Position numbers and translations under genes: made by a program. Shown here piece after piece: positions 6,328-14,409 of a stretch of DNA of 64,000 bases; the stretch's first letter is position 1; every line of letters starts with the position of its first letter. The notes under the pieces are model-generated. The model saw only the letters and a list, made by a program, of their open reading frames with translations, was not told where the DNA came from and searched no databases. The DNA is from Luteolibacter sp. SL250. Lineage in GTDB: Bacteria > Verrucomicrobiota > Verrucomicrobiia > Verrucomicrobiales > Akkermansiaceae. Where the stretch lies: contig NZ_CP113054.1 in NCBI RefSeq assembly GCF_026625605.1, positions 1,426,001-1,490,000 of the forward strand, read 5' to 3'.

Positions 6328-7146
6328 ATGCTCCTCAAAGATTCCCTCGCCGCCAAGAAGGCCGAAAAGGCAGCAGCAGCCGCCCCCGTCGAAGTCACCA
6401 CCGACGCACCCAAGGATCCCGCCTGGGACGCCGTCAGGGAAACCACCCGCCAGATGGCCGGTCATGGACGCATGTTCCTCCGCTGCCAGGTCCGCATCGG
6501 CATGCTCCTCTCCAACCTCAAAAAGGCCCACGGTTACCACCCGGGGCAGCCCAAAAAGAATTCGCCAGACTCTGGCGAATACTTGCCCTGGCCCGACCTG
6601 GTGAAGCGTGAAAGCGGCTATTCCCGCCAGTCCGCAGACGTCTTCATCCAGCTCTACGAAGCCACCATCAAGAAGCTCAAGACCGGCAAGAAACTCGACC
6701 TCCCCGCCGAGGCCAAGAAGCAGGCCCTCGCCATCTTCCGCACGGAATCCGCCCTCACCCTCACCGAGGAACAATGGCAGACCGTCGATTCCGTCATCAG
6801 CAGCGCGACCGATGGAGAGACGCAGAAATCCCTCCTCCAGCACCTCAAGCTCGTTCCTGAACCGCAGGCCATGCCCAAGGGCGGAAAGACCCCCGGCGCT
6901 GAGCCGGAGCAGGTCACCGCTGGCCAGCTCGCCTTCCACTTCTTCGGGGCCGTCGCCGCGCCGCTCATCAACGCCCGCAGCAACCCCGACTACAAGAAGC
7001 TGCTCATGGCCCTGCCCACCGACTCCACCGAGGAAGCCCCGATTTCCCTCTCCACCCTGGAGGCGGAGTTCCGCTCCGTCCTCGCCGATATCGAGGAGAT
7101 CAAGACCGCCAACCTCAGGGCCGCCCGGGGCCGCACCGTCGACTGA
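6328..7146 (+). CDS. Early phage protein, DUF3102-like
   Basis: 272 residues from ATG 6328. After a lysine/alanine-rich leader, a helical region (HGRMFLRCQVRIGMLLSNLK, then WPDLVKRESGYSRQSADVFI) resembles the DUF3102-type proteins of phages and plasmids, in which an organism-handling helix pair precedes an S..SAD/An..yI motif. The C-terminal half is helical and acidic. It lies 27 bp upstream of the transposase gene. Proteins in this place are often replication or transposition accessories; that is inference. Confidence 0.45.
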   Translation: MLLKDSLAAKKAEKAAAAAPVEVTTDAPKDPAWDAVRETTRQMAGHGRMFLRCQVRIGMLLSNLKKAHGYHPGQPKKNSPDSGEYLPWPDLVKRESGYSRQSADVFIQLYEATIKKLKTGKKLDLPAEAKKQALAIFRTESALTLTEEQWQTVDSVISSATDGETQKSLLQHLKLVPEPQAMPKGGKTPGAEPEQVTAGQLAFHFFGAVAAPLINARSNPDYKKLLMALPTDSTEEAPISLSTLEAEFRSVLADIEEIKTANLRAARGRTVD

Positions 7147-7173
7147 CCACCACCTCCCACTTTTTCCACCACC

Positions 7174-9336
7174 ATGCACCTCACCCAAGCAGATCCGCGG
7201 ATCCTCACCCTCATCGCCAACGACGGCGGCCTGAACGATCTCAAGGACCTCAACGACCGCCAGAAATCCGCCCTCTTCGCAAAGCTCGGCGCGGTCCTGC
7301 TGGTGAGGGACGCCGGGCATGGAGGGAAGGGGGGCATCGTCGCCGCCATCGCAAAGCAGCACAACATCTCAAAGGCCGCCGTCCACACCTGGATCAAGCT
7401 CTACAAGGACAACGGCTGGACCGGCCTCATCGACGGACGCCGCGCCGCCGGGGAGGACCGCGCCGCCCTGCCAAAGACCACCAAGCAATGGGTCCAGGAC
7501 AAGATCCTCCGCAGCCAGCGGGAGGACAGCGTCCAGGAAGTCCACCGCCAGGTCATCGACCAGTGGAACCTCTGGCGGCGCACCGGGGATCCGCAATACC
7601 GCATCCCCGGCTTCAACCGCCCGCCGAAGGACGCGGGGAAGGGGATCCCCGCCGGATTCTCCTACGAGAACTTCCGTAGGTGCCAGCCCACCGCCTTCGC
7701 CGCCTCCCTCGCACGGCAGGGCACCATCGCCTCCTACCGCGACCTGCCATCCATCCTCTCCACCCGCGTCGGCACCCGTTACCTGGAAACGATCTTTTTC
7801 GACGACCAGCAATACGACAACCACATCCGCGTCCCCGGCTACGACCGGCCCATGCGCCCGCTCGGCTTCAACGCCCTCGACCGCCTCACCGCCTTCCCCT
7901 TCACCCCGCACATCCGCCTCCGGTGGTTTGATGCGGACGCGGACACCCACCGCCACCTCACCCAGCGGGAGTTCGTCTGGTACGTCATCACCATCCTCTG
8001 CACGGAGGGCTACCGCACGGATGACGCGGGCACCCGCCTCGTCCAGGAACACGGCACCGCAAAGGTCTGGAGCAACAAGGCCCTCGCCACCATCGGCGGC
8101 CACCTTTCCTTCAAGGACGCCATCAACTCCATCACCGGTGGCAAGGTCTGGATGGATGACTCCGGCCTCTTCAACAAGGCCGCCTTCGCCGAGATGCTCT
8201 ACGGGCCGAAGTCCTCCGGTAACCCACGGTTCAAGGCACCCATCGAGTCCTTCTTCCACGCCGTCCGCACCTACTCCCTCCCGCTCATCGGCCAGGCCGG
8301 GCGGAACCCGGAGATGGCCCCGGAGGAAAACTACGGCATCGACCAATACGAGCGCCGGATCATCAGGGCCGTGAAGGATCTCCCGCCCGCCCTTCAGGAA
8401 GGCATCGCGTCGAACTTCCTCACCGGCATCGAGTTCACCTCCCTCGCCATGCTCATCTACGACGCCCTGGCAGCACGCACCGACCACCAGCTTGAGGGCT
8501 GGGCGAAGTGCGGATTTGTCGAACCCATGTGGCGCTGGGCGGAGGATCAGCCCGGCATGTGGCGCACCCGTGCGGAGCTGGCCGGACTCCCGGCCCACCT
8601 CCGCGACCACGCCCTCCACCAGCAGTCACAGGATCCCCGCCTCAGCACCATCATCAACTGGTCGCCCACCCAGGCCCGCGACGCCATGGAACAGGACCCC
8701 GCCATCAAGCGCCTCTCCTTTGTCGATGCCGTCCACCTCCTGCCCTCCTCCTGGGCGAAGGCCGCCACCGTCCGGAAGAACCATGAGATCCACATCACCG
8801 ACGAGCTGCTGCCCGGTGAAACCTTCGTCTACTTCCCGGAGATCACCACCCCACGCGGACGCCAGGAGTTCCTCCGCCAGGGCGACAACGTTATGATCTT
8901 CTTCAACCCCCTCATGCCGGACCAGGTCATCGTCTGCGACCAGCAGATGGTTGTCCTCGGCACCCTCACCCGCAACGTCCGCATCGGCAACGACGCCGAC
9001 CAGCTGGAGGCCATGTATCGCCAGCGCTCCCGCCTCAAGTGGGTCGCTGAGGCACCCGTCCGCCGCGCCATGCAGCCGGAGGCCGACCGCCGCGCCGCCG
9101 TCCGCGAGATCAATGACGACCTCATCGCCCGGGCGAAGGAAGCCGACTTCCTGTCCCCGGCCATCCGTACCACCGCAGAGGCCGCCGAGAAAGGCCGCAA
9201 GACCGCCGCTGCAAGCCGCCTGCAAAAGCACGGCAAGGCCACGGATTGGGACAACGCCGCCTCCCATACCCCCGCAGCCTCCACCGGCGGACTCGATGAC
9301 CTCGACGATGACCGCGACCTCCCCGACGCCCTCTGA
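7174..9336 (+). CDS. MuA-like transposase (DDE recombinase)
   Basis: 720 residues, slightly longer than MuA (663). An HTH (about 52-90; KQHNISKAAVHTWIKLYKDN) contacts the transposon ends. The RNase H-like core follows: first carboxylate D210 or D211 in ETIFFDDQQYD, second probably E292 in VQEHGTAKVW (MuA has D336 in an equivalent DN(T)RG context), and E358 in KAPIESFF. A beta-barrel region at about 540-605 (ELLPGETFVYFP, QVIVCDQQMVVLG) matches the non-specific DNA-binding/mu-C barrel. A basic helical tail at 615-690 should contact the target-delivery ATPase. It cuts and joins prophage ends during integration and replicative transposition. Followed 33 bp later by the MuB-like gene. Confidence 0.85.
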   Translation: MHLTQADPRILTLIANDGGLNDLKDLNDRQKSALFAKLGAVLLVRDAGHGGKGGIVAAIAKQHNISKAAVHTWIKLYKDNGWTGLIDGRRAAGEDRAALPKTTKQWVQDKILRSQREDSVQEVHRQVIDQWNLWRRTGDPQYRIPGFNRPPKDAGKGIPAGFSYENFRRCQPTAFAASLARQGTIASYRDLPSILSTRVGTRYLETIFFDDQQYDNHIRVPGYDRPMRPLGFNALDRLTAFPFTPHIRLRWFDADADTHRHLTQREFVWYVITILCTEGYRTDDAGTRLVQEHGTAKVWSNKALATIGGHLSFKDAINSITGGKVWMDDSGLFNKAAFAEMLYGPKSSGNPRFKAPIESFFHAVRTYSLPLIGQAGRNPEMAPEENYGIDQYERRIIRAVKDLPPALQEGIASNFLTGIEFTSLAMLIYDALAARTDHQLEGWAKCGFVEPMWRWAEDQPGMWRTRAELAGLPAHLRDHALHQQSQDPRLSTIINWSPTQARDAMEQDPAIKRLSFVDAVHLLPSSWAKAATVRKNHEIHITDELLPGETFVYFPEITTPRGRQEFLRQGDNVMIFFNPLMPDQVIVCDQQMVVLGTLTRNVRIGNDADQLEAMYRQRSRLKWVAEAPVRRAMQPEADRRAAVREINDDLIARAKEADFLSPAIRTTAEAAEKGRKTAAASRLQKHGKATDWDNAASHTPAASTGGLDDLDDDRDLPDAL

Positions 9337-9369
9337 TCCCTCTCCACATCCCCACACCTCCCCAAGCCC

Positions 9370-10410
9370 ATGAGCACCCCTGAAAAGCACTCCGCCACCG
9401 CCAGCCTCCAGATCTCCGCGCAGAACTTCGAGACTGCCCTCGCCTCCTACGATGACGAATCCGCCGACGTCCTCCGCTTCTGGTTCTTCACCGCCCGCGA
9501 GCGCGGCTGGTCCCTGCCGAAGCTCCAGGAAGCCACCGGCATCTCCACCTCCACCCTCAGCCGCGTCCTGCGCAACATCTACGAGGGCGACACCCCCGGC
9601 ATCATCGAAAAGCTGCGCCGCGCCCGCGAGAACTTCGTCGAGGCCGTTTCCAATCCCGACTTCATCGAGACCTCCCTCAGCCGCCAGATGTTCGCCATCT
9701 TCGACAAGACCCGCGCCCTGGGGAATGTCTCCATCCTGTGGGGGAAGATGGGCATCGGGAAAACCACCATCATCCGCGAATACCAGCGCCTCAACAATCA
9801 CGGGCGCACCGTCGCCATCCGCTTCCCCGCCGGGGCCACCTTCACCACCTTCCTCAAGCAGGTCGCCAAAAGCTGCGGCCTCTCACCCACCGGGAAGAAC
9901 CACTTCGAACTGCGCGGCCTCATCATCAAGATCCTCTCCGCCGGGAAGCGCCTCCTCATCGTGGATGAACTCCACCAGGCATTCCTCACCTGCGGCCCGG
10001 AGGTCGCCGTCCGCTGCTGCGAGCTGCTCCGTGAGATTGCGGATGAAGCCGGTTGCGGGATGGTCCTCGTCGGCACGGAGGCCCTGGAGGAATCCATCCT
10101 CCACGGCCAATACAAGGAAGCCCTCGCCCAGCTCGTTGACCGCGGCACCGTCCAGATCCCGCTCCCTGCCAAGCCCACCCGCAAGGACATCGAAGCCTTC
10201 GTCGCCCACTACGGCCACCGCCTCCCTGGCAAGGACGACACCACCGGCGCGAAGGCCATCATCGACGACATCATCACCCATTCCGGTTTGCGGAAGCTCA
10301 CCATGCACCTCCGCGACGGAGCCGCCTACGCCAACAAGCGCGAGGAGACCTACACCTGGCCCCACTTCGTCGCCGCCTTCGATGCCATCCAGTCCCTCGG
10401 CAAGCAGTAA
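9370..10410 (+). CDS. MuB-like AAA+ target-selection ATPase
   Basis: 346 residues. An N-terminal HTH (RGWSLPKLQEATGISTSTLS, about 45-64) precedes an AAA+ domain with Walker A GKMGIGKT (125-132), Walker B LLIVDE (195-200) and a sensor strand MVLVGTE (231-237), then a helical C-terminal domain. This is the arrangement of Mu MuB, which binds DNA as an ATP-dependent filament, delivers targets to the transposase and gives target immunity. Order and strand relative to the transposase gene match Mu A-B. Confidence 0.85.
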   Translation: MSTPEKHSATASLQISAQNFETALASYDDESADVLRFWFFTARERGWSLPKLQEATGISTSTLSRVLRNIYEGDTPGIIEKLRRARENFVEAVSNPDFIETSLSRQMFAIFDKTRALGNVSILWGKMGIGKTTIIREYQRLNNHGRTVAIRFPAGATFTTFLKQVAKSCGLSPTGKNHFELRGLIIKILSAGKRLLIVDELHQAFLTCGPEVAVRCCELLREIADEAGCGMVLVGTEALEESILHGQYKEALAQLVDRGTVQIPLPAKPTRKDIEAFVAHYGHRLPGKDDTTGAKAIIDDIITHSGLRKLTMHLRDGAAYANKREETYTWPHFVAAFDAIQSLGKQ

Positions 10411-10424
10411 GCCCACCACCTCCC

Positions 10425-10625
10425 ATGTCCTCCATCCTCACCAGCCCCATTCCGCTTGTCGCCTGCCCCTGCTGCAAGGCCCCGGGCGAACTCTTCCAGC
10501 ACCGCGACGGCGGCTACGTCGTCGAGTGTTCGGATTCCCTCGACTGCAAGCAGTGGCCCATGACCGACGTCCATCCCACCCCGGAGGAAGCCGCCACCGC
10601 CTGGAACGAAGGCCACACCCACTGA
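10425..10625 (+). CDS. Lar-like zinc-ribbon (restriction alleviation family)
   Basis: 66 residues with CPCC near the N-terminus, a second Cys pair in VVECSDSLDCKQWP, and the C-terminal TPEEAATAWNEG. This CxxC...VxC..C...P....EEA..AWN pattern is that of the Lar_restr_allev family, small phage and prophage zinc ribbons that include the restriction-alleviation protein Lar of Rac. It would protect incoming phage DNA from type I restriction if the family role holds. It starts 14 bp after the MuB stop and is 2 bp from the next gene. Confidence 0.65.
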   Translation: MSSILTSPIPLVACPCCKAPGELFQHRDGGYVVECSDSLDCKQWPMTDVHPTPEEAATAWNEGHTH

Positions 10626-10627
10626 CC

Positions 10628-10819
10628 ATGTCACCAGAGAACCACATCCTCCGCGACCTGGCCGCGGGCCGATCCACCGCCGCCGCCATCGCCGACCGCC
10701 TCGGCATGGAGAAGGACGAAGTCCGCGCCCACCTCTCCCGCCTCATCAACGAGGGCAAGGTCACCATCTCCGTCCACCTCGCCGGAACCATCCCCATCTA
10801 CGAACTCGCCAAGCTCTGA
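10628..10819 (+). CDS. Small winged-helix protein, early operon
   Basis: 63 residues: HILRDLAAGRSTAAAIADRL, then EKDEVRAHLSRLINEGKV and a beta wing TISVHLAGTIPIYELA. This is a minimal winged HTH of the kind used as phage transcription regulators. No partner identified. A family 1 repeat begins 3 bp after its stop codon. Confidence 0.55.
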   Translation: MSPENHILRDLAAGRSTAAAIADRLGMEKDEVRAHLSRLINEGKVTISVHLAGTIPIYELAKL

Positions 10820-10822
10820 ACT

Positions 10823-10870
10823 GTGGCTGTGGCGTCCCGCCGCAGGCCGTTTGAGGGGCGTCCCGCCCCG
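10823..10870. repeat. Paired-hairpin repeat, family 1, copy c
   Basis: Hairpin TGTGGCGTCCCGCCGCA (10828-10844), the linker GGCCGTTTGA, and hairpin GGGGCGTCCCGCCCC (10855-10869). It begins 3 bp after the preceding stop codon, within the early operon. Confidence 0.85.
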
Positions 10871-10895
10871 TTCTTCCCAACCCACCACCACCCCC

Positions 10896-10991
10896 ATGTC
10901 CGAACAATCCATCGAAACCATCGTCAACGGCGTAGTCGCCATCGCGTTCTTCGCATTCCTGTACCTCGGCCTCTTCCGCAACAACCACTGA
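10896..10991 (+). CDS. 31-residue single-helix membrane peptide
   Basis: ATG 10896 to TGA 10991. SEQSIETIVNG is followed by one membrane helix VVAIAFFAFLYLGLF and a short polar end. It resembles the short membrane peptide at 5901-5981 in design but not in sequence. Its place between two genes of the early operon and clean N-in helix make translation plausible; function unknown. Confidence 0.4.
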   Translation: MSEQSIETIVNGVVAIAFFAFLYLGLFRNNH

Positions 10992-11033
10992 TCACCGATC
11001 ACCGCTCACTCGGCACTCCAACCAACCACCACC

Positions 11034-11579
11034 ATGCCCGCCAAGAAAAAGAAAGCCGCCCTGCCCGCCATCGAAACCCTCGAACAGTTCCACGCCACCG
11101 TGGATCAGATCGCCCAGCTTGAGGTTTCCCTCCGTGGGGCCGCCGCCATCCGCGACGCCGCCATCCAGAAAGTCCAGGAACAATACGACGGCCCCATTGA
11201 GGACAAGAAGGCCCGCATGAAATCCCTGGTCGACCTCGCGGGCACCTACGCCAAGGCCCACCGCGACACCGTCTTCGGCGCGAAGCTCCGCTCCGCCGCC
11301 ACCGCCCTCGCCAACTTCGGCCTCCGTTCCGGGAATGACGCCCTCAAGCCCCTCAACAACAAGTGGACCTGGGGCAAGATCCTCGACGCCCTCAAGCCGA
11401 CCGGGAAGTTCATCCGCACCGTCGAGGAAATCGACAAGGATGCCCTCCACGGCGCGAAGCTCAGCGACGCCGAACTCGCCGCCATCGGCATGCGCGTCGA
11501 CCGCGTCGAACGCTTCTACGTCGAGGCCAAGTCCTCCGACGCCACCCGCATCTCCACCGAGCTGGAACCCACCGCGTGA
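11034..11579 (+). CDS. gam: Mu Gam-like host-nuclease inhibitor
   Basis: 181 residues, very close to Mu Gam (174). A lysine-rich start is followed by long helices (LEQFHATVDQIAQLEVSLRG; AIRDAAIQKVQEQYDGPIED), the beta segment around RDTVFGAKLRSA, and the C-terminal pattern KPTGKFIRTVEEIDKDAL, then LAAIGMRVDRVERFYVEA. Mu Gam is a Ku-like protein that coats linear double-stranded DNA ends and protects them from RecBCD. Its place downstream of the B gene matches the Mu order. The gene is followed by a family 1 repeat 3 bp after the stop. Confidence 0.8.
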   Translation: MPAKKKKAALPAIETLEQFHATVDQIAQLEVSLRGAAAIRDAAIQKVQEQYDGPIEDKKARMKSLVDLAGTYAKAHRDTVFGAKLRSAATALANFGLRSGNDALKPLNNKWTWGKILDALKPTGKFIRTVEEIDKDALHGAKLSDAELAAIGMRVDRVERFYVEAKSSDATRISTELEPTA

Positions 11580-11582
11580 ACC

Positions 11583-11630
11583 GTGGCTGTGGCGTCCCGC
11601 CGCAGGCCGTTGCCGGGGCGTCCCGCCCCG
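11583..11630. repeat. Paired-hairpin repeat, family 1, copy d
   Basis: Hairpins at 11588-11604 (TGTGGCGTCCCGCCGCA) and 11614-11630 (CGGGGCGTCCCGCCCCG), beginning 3 bp after the gam stop. Ten bases later comes the 15-base word CTGAAAACTGAACAC (11640-11654), also found at 16444 and, inverted, at 47273. Confidence 0.85.
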
Positions 11631-11668
11631 TTCTTCTTCCTGAAAACTGAACACCAGCAACCCTCCCA

Positions 11669-12355
11669 ATGGATCCCGTCACCACCTCTGACTTCTGGAA
11701 CAAAGAAGTCACCACCGTCACCAACGGCACCCTCAACGCCATCGTCCTCGCCACCCCGTGGGATGCCGCTCCCACGCCTGGCATTGGCTCCCTGTGGGAA
11801 CCCACGGTCGCGGAGAAGGCCGCCATTGCCGCTGGCCAGCCCGTCCTCCTCTGGTTCCCCGGCCTGACAGAACACCCCAGCGTTTTCATCCAGGCCCTGG
11901 AGGATCCGGTCGATGACGCCACCCTTGCCATCCCGCCCGAGTCCGGCCTCGCCCGCGTCCAGCTCGTCGGTGGCACCTTCGACGGCTCATGGGTCCCGGC
12001 CTCCACCAATGGCCTGGCCATGGTTTGGCGCGGATCCGGAAGCCTTGCCGACCAGGCATCCTACGACGCCTACGGCCACATCCCCGGCGACCCTGCCAAC
12101 CAAGTCCGCCACCTTGCCGAATACCTCGCCGCCGAGATCCCCGGTGCCGACTACACCGAAAAGGTCGACAACCTCGAAACCGAGCGGAACGAAGTCAACG
12201 CCTGGCGTCTCGCCAACCTCGCCGCCCTCCAGGAAGGCATCCTGCCGCCCCAAGTCACCGACCTCGACACCCCCATCGACCGCGTCCAGGCCAACCTCAT
12301 CCTCATCCGTTTCCCCGACGTCCCGCAGCCCTCCACCTTCGTCCCCGGACCGTAA
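11669..12355 (+). CDS. Early phage protein of unknown function
   Basis: 228 residues, acidic, no membrane helix. The middle is glycine/serine rich (GGTFDGSWVPASTNGLAMVW) and the C-terminus is helical with a small coiled coil (EKVDNLETERNEVNAWRLAN). The later part resembles phage tail-fibre-associated or base-plate chaperone sequences only in composition. I do not recognise a family. It lies 90 bp after gam, separated by repeats, which could mean it was added to the operon. Confidence 0.45.
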   Translation: MDPVTTSDFWNKEVTTVTNGTLNAIVLATPWDAAPTPGIGSLWEPTVAEKAAIAAGQPVLLWFPGLTEHPSVFIQALEDPVDDATLAIPPESGLARVQLVGGTFDGSWVPASTNGLAMVWRGSGSLADQASYDAYGHIPGDPANQVRHLAEYLAAEIPGADYTEKVDNLETERNEVNAWRLANLAALQEGILPPQVTDLDTPIDRVQANLILIRFPDVPQPSTFVPGP

Positions 12356-12375
12356 CAACCCACCCGTGGCTGGGG

Positions 12376-12407
12376 AGTAAGGAGGGAGGACACTCCTGTC
12401 CTCCGGC
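12376..12407. repeat. 32-bp hairpin repeat, family 4, prophage copy
   Basis: Contains the perfect hairpin GGAGGACA-CTCC-TGTCCTCC (12385-12404). The whole 32 bases recur exactly, inverted, at 16491-16522 in host DNA. It starts 20 bp after the stop of the 11669 gene. Confidence 0.85.
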
Positions 12408-12461
12408 TGCAACCGGAACCCATAACCCTGGCAGATCAAAAATCACCAACCCCTCCAGACC

Positions 12462-12608
12462 ATGATCATCGCGTTTCCCAAACCTGCTCCATGCCCCGAC
12501 TGCCGGGGAACCGGCCTCATCTGGTCCATCCAACGTCGCACCGGCCGCAACCAGGCCGCCGCCAAATGCACCCGCTGCAATGGTAGCGGAAAAGTCCGCC
12601 TCCCATGA
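12462..12608 (+). CDS. 48-residue DnaJ-type zinc finger protein
   Basis: Two CxxCxGxG modules, CPDCRGTG (residues 11-18) and CTRCNGSG (36-43), form the zinc centre used in DnaJ/Hsp40 proteins, with no J domain. Stand-alone versions occur in phages and bacteria as small chaperone-like or RNA-binding proteins. The stop overlaps the next start as ATGA, which supports translation. Confidence 0.6.
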   Translation: MIIAFPKPAPCPDCRGTGLIWSIQRRTGRNQAAAKCTRCNGSGKVRLP

Positions 12609-12826
12609 AACGCATCACCCTCCACGGCGGCCCCTGCGACAACCGCACCATCCGCGACATCGGCACCGTCGCGATCCGCATGAGCATCGCCGACCAGTGG
12701 ATCGGCAAGCGCCCCGTCATCGGTGCCCGCTGCGGCCTGGCCATCTACGAACCCACCCCGTGCCGCACCCGCGCCCACTGGCTCACCAACGTCTGGCAGG
12801 GCCGCATCGTCGCCATCATCGACTGA
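12605..12826 (+). CDS. Small early phage protein of unknown function
   Basis: 73 residues from ATG 12605, overlapping the stop of the mini zinc-finger gene. Mixed beta/alpha (MKRITLHGGPCDNRTIRDIG; HWLTNVWQGRIVAIID). The opening ITLHGGPCDNRTI is reminiscent of small conserved phage proteins that begin with a GGP.D pattern, but I cannot assign a function. Confidence 0.45.
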   Translation: MKRITLHGGPCDNRTIRDIGTVAIRMSIADQWIGKRPVIGARCGLAIYEPTPCRTRAHWLTNVWQGRIVAIID

Positions 12827-12831
12827 CCACC

Positions 12832-13329
12832 ATGACCACCGAAAAGGAAACCACCGTCGCCAAGCTCCAGCGACAGATCGCGGACACCGAGGCCAAGCTC
12901 CAGAATCTCCGTGAAAAGCTCGCCCGGGCCACCACGCCCAAGGCCGAAAAGCCCGCCGCCACCTTTGAGCTGGATCCACTCTGGAAAGCCGCCCTGCCCA
13001 TCTCCCGCACCCGGTCATCGAAGCATCAGTGCCGGAAGGAATGGAACAAGATCCCCAAGGCCCAGCGCCCCGACATCGAGGTCATCGTCAACGCCCTCAA
13101 GGCGTGGAACCGCAGCCCCGAGTGGAAGAAAGACGGCAACGCCTACGCACCCGGCCTGCACCGCTTCATCAGCCGCCGCCAATGGGAGGACCTCCCCGAA
13201 ACCACCGAGGCACCATCCCGCCACCGCGCCGCCCCACAGCCCGTCCAGCAACCCTCCGGCCCCGGCATCACCGATCCCGCAGAGATCGCTGCGCTCCTTT
13301 CCATCAAAACCCCTCGCATGAACTCATGA
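12832..13329 (+). CDS. Phage replisome-organiser-like protein
   Basis: 165 residues. An N-terminal coiled coil (TTVAKLQRQIADTEAKLQNL) is followed by a domain KEWNKIPKAQRPDIEVIVNA, then APGLHRFISRRQWEDLPE. The motif of a conserved P/H..FI..RRWED near the C-terminus is typical of phage replication-initiation and DnaC-like loader C-termini. It may recruit host replication proteins to strand-transfer complexes. The tail is proline-rich and disordered. It overlaps the next gene by ATGA. Confidence 0.45.
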   Translation: MTTEKETTVAKLQRQIADTEAKLQNLREKLARATTPKAEKPAATFELDPLWKAALPISRTRSSKHQCRKEWNKIPKAQRPDIEVIVNALKAWNRSPEWKKDGNAYAPGLHRFISRRQWEDLPETTEAPSRHRAAPQPVQQPSGPGITDPAEIAALLSIKTPRMNS

Positions 13330-13556
13330 GCCGTCCCGTTGATCACTTCACCCGTGGCCGCGATGCCTACGACGCGGGCAAGCCGAACTTCTGTGATGAT
13401 GCCCGACTCACCGGGAAGGGCAGGGATGAATGGTATCGGGGCTGGCACCACCAGCAGCGCCTCCGCTCAAACCCCGCCGCCCAGGCCGACATCGACGCCG
13501 CCATCGACGGTATCCAGGCCATCCGTGATCTCCTCAACGACAAAGGCCAGCCATGA
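13326..13556 (+). CDS. Rmf/CrpP-family-like small protein
   Basis: 76 residues. RGRDAYDAGKPNFCDDARL, then GKGRDEWYRGWHHQQRLR follow the ribosome-modulation-factor pattern G..A...G....CP.......R..W..GW. Phage and plasmid members of this family include CrpP. If the family role holds, it binds ribosomal RNA or another nucleic acid; a specific activity cannot be read from sequence. The start overlaps the previous stop. Confidence 0.55.
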   Translation: MSRPVDHFTRGRDAYDAGKPNFCDDARLTGKGRDEWYRGWHHQQRLRSNPAAQADIDAAIDGIQAIRDLLNDKGQP

Positions 13557-13562
13557 CCAGCA

Positions 13563-13832
13563 TCACGACAATGGCCGGTTCTGAACCCCAATGTTGTATC
13601 GATGCTTCTCAGACAATGGGATTGGCCGGTGCTTTCTCAACCGCCCATCAGGCCAGTAAAGCCGGACCGTTGCCTCTCTTCCCTCGGCGCACTTCTGCGC
13701 GTGCAACGACGCCTCCCGGATCGACCCGAACTCCATCCGTTTCACGCCTTCAAGCCTGCCGGTCAGCTCATACCGCCCGCCCTCAATCGGCCTGATCTCA
13801 TAAACTTCCATGCCCAAGGCTACCCCATCCAC
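13563..13832 (-). CDS. Small protein of an inserted antisense cassette (DUF2188-like)
   Basis: 89 residues, or 82 from the internal ATG at 13811. The pattern YEIRPIEGGRYELTGRLEG, then EASLHAQKCAEGREATVRLY and WPDGRLRK looks like the short all-beta/alpha DUF2188-type fold (sequence, alignment helix, DGR turn). It is convergent with the Rmf-like gene (6 bp between stops) and points against the early operon, and its GC is lower than that of the neighbours. This suggests a later acquired 'moron' gene with its own promoter. Confidence 0.5.
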   Translation of the reverse strand: MDGVALGMEVYEIRPIEGGRYELTGRLEGVKRMEFGSIREASLHAQKCAEGREATVRLYWPDGRLRKHRPIPLSEKHRYNIGVQNRPLS

Positions 13833-13899
13833 CCGGAACGCAACGGCAATCGGTGACTACCAGCACCCTGTGGGCGCTGGTAGGAACTTCGGGGATTAC

Positions 13900-14385
13900 T
13901 TACTGCTGATCGCTGATCCGAATTTTCCTGCTAAGTGGGACGCCCAGGAAATCCTCCCACTGCAAAATTTCTCCGTCGCCGTACTCGCTTTCATGAACTC
14001 GGACGTTGGTCGCACGGCTTGCTATGAGAGTAATTCCGTGGCTGCCATACAGGGAACATCTGATCGAGTGGGGAGTCTGGTGAATGTGCGGAAAATGTCG
14101 CGCTGTCGTGGCCCGGTAGTCGATATGATCCGCATCCATTCCCTTAGGATTTGGATTATCGCGGCGCAGGTTCCTGCCACAATATCGGACGATGTCGCCA
14201 GCTGTGAAGCTGGCGTGGGAGATCACCAACGGTTTGAGGATCTCGATCACTTGCCGGGGACTGTGACTCCTCGGAAGCACACCCGCGAAAGGATTGCCAT
14301 TAAGCGCTGCTTTATGGCGTTCCGCTCGTTTGTCCGGATTCGGATGCCAAGACCAAAGTAGTAACCAGCAGTTGCGGCTCTTCAT
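13900..14385 (-). CDS. Hypothetical protein of the inserted antisense cassette
   Basis: 161 residues from ATG 14385; a longer open frame upstream would overlap the GemA-like gene antisense and is rejected. Basic, His-rich (TTARHFPHIHQTPHS), with a central segment PRQVIEILKPLVISHASFTA. The codon choice differs from the GC3-rich early genes: many A/T third positions. No family recognised. The plus strand is also open here (13810-14361), but the minus frame gives the more protein-like composition and pairs with the 13563-13832 gene. Confidence 0.4.
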   Translation of the reverse strand: MKSRNCWLLLWSWHPNPDKRAERHKAALNGNPFAGVLPRSHSPRQVIEILKPLVISHASFTAGDIVRYCGRNLRRDNPNPKGMDADHIDYRATTARHFPHIHQTPHSIRCSLYGSHGITLIASRATNVRVHESEYGDGEILQWEDFLGVPLSRKIRISDQQ

Positions 14386-14409
14386 CCTGCAATCCCACCA
14401 GAAATCCTG

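Noticed and set aside
13810..14361. 183-residue plus-strand frame in the antisense cassette
   Set aside because: It overlaps two minus-strand frames with more protein-like sequence. I could not fully exclude it, hence the low confidence of the 13900-14385 gene.
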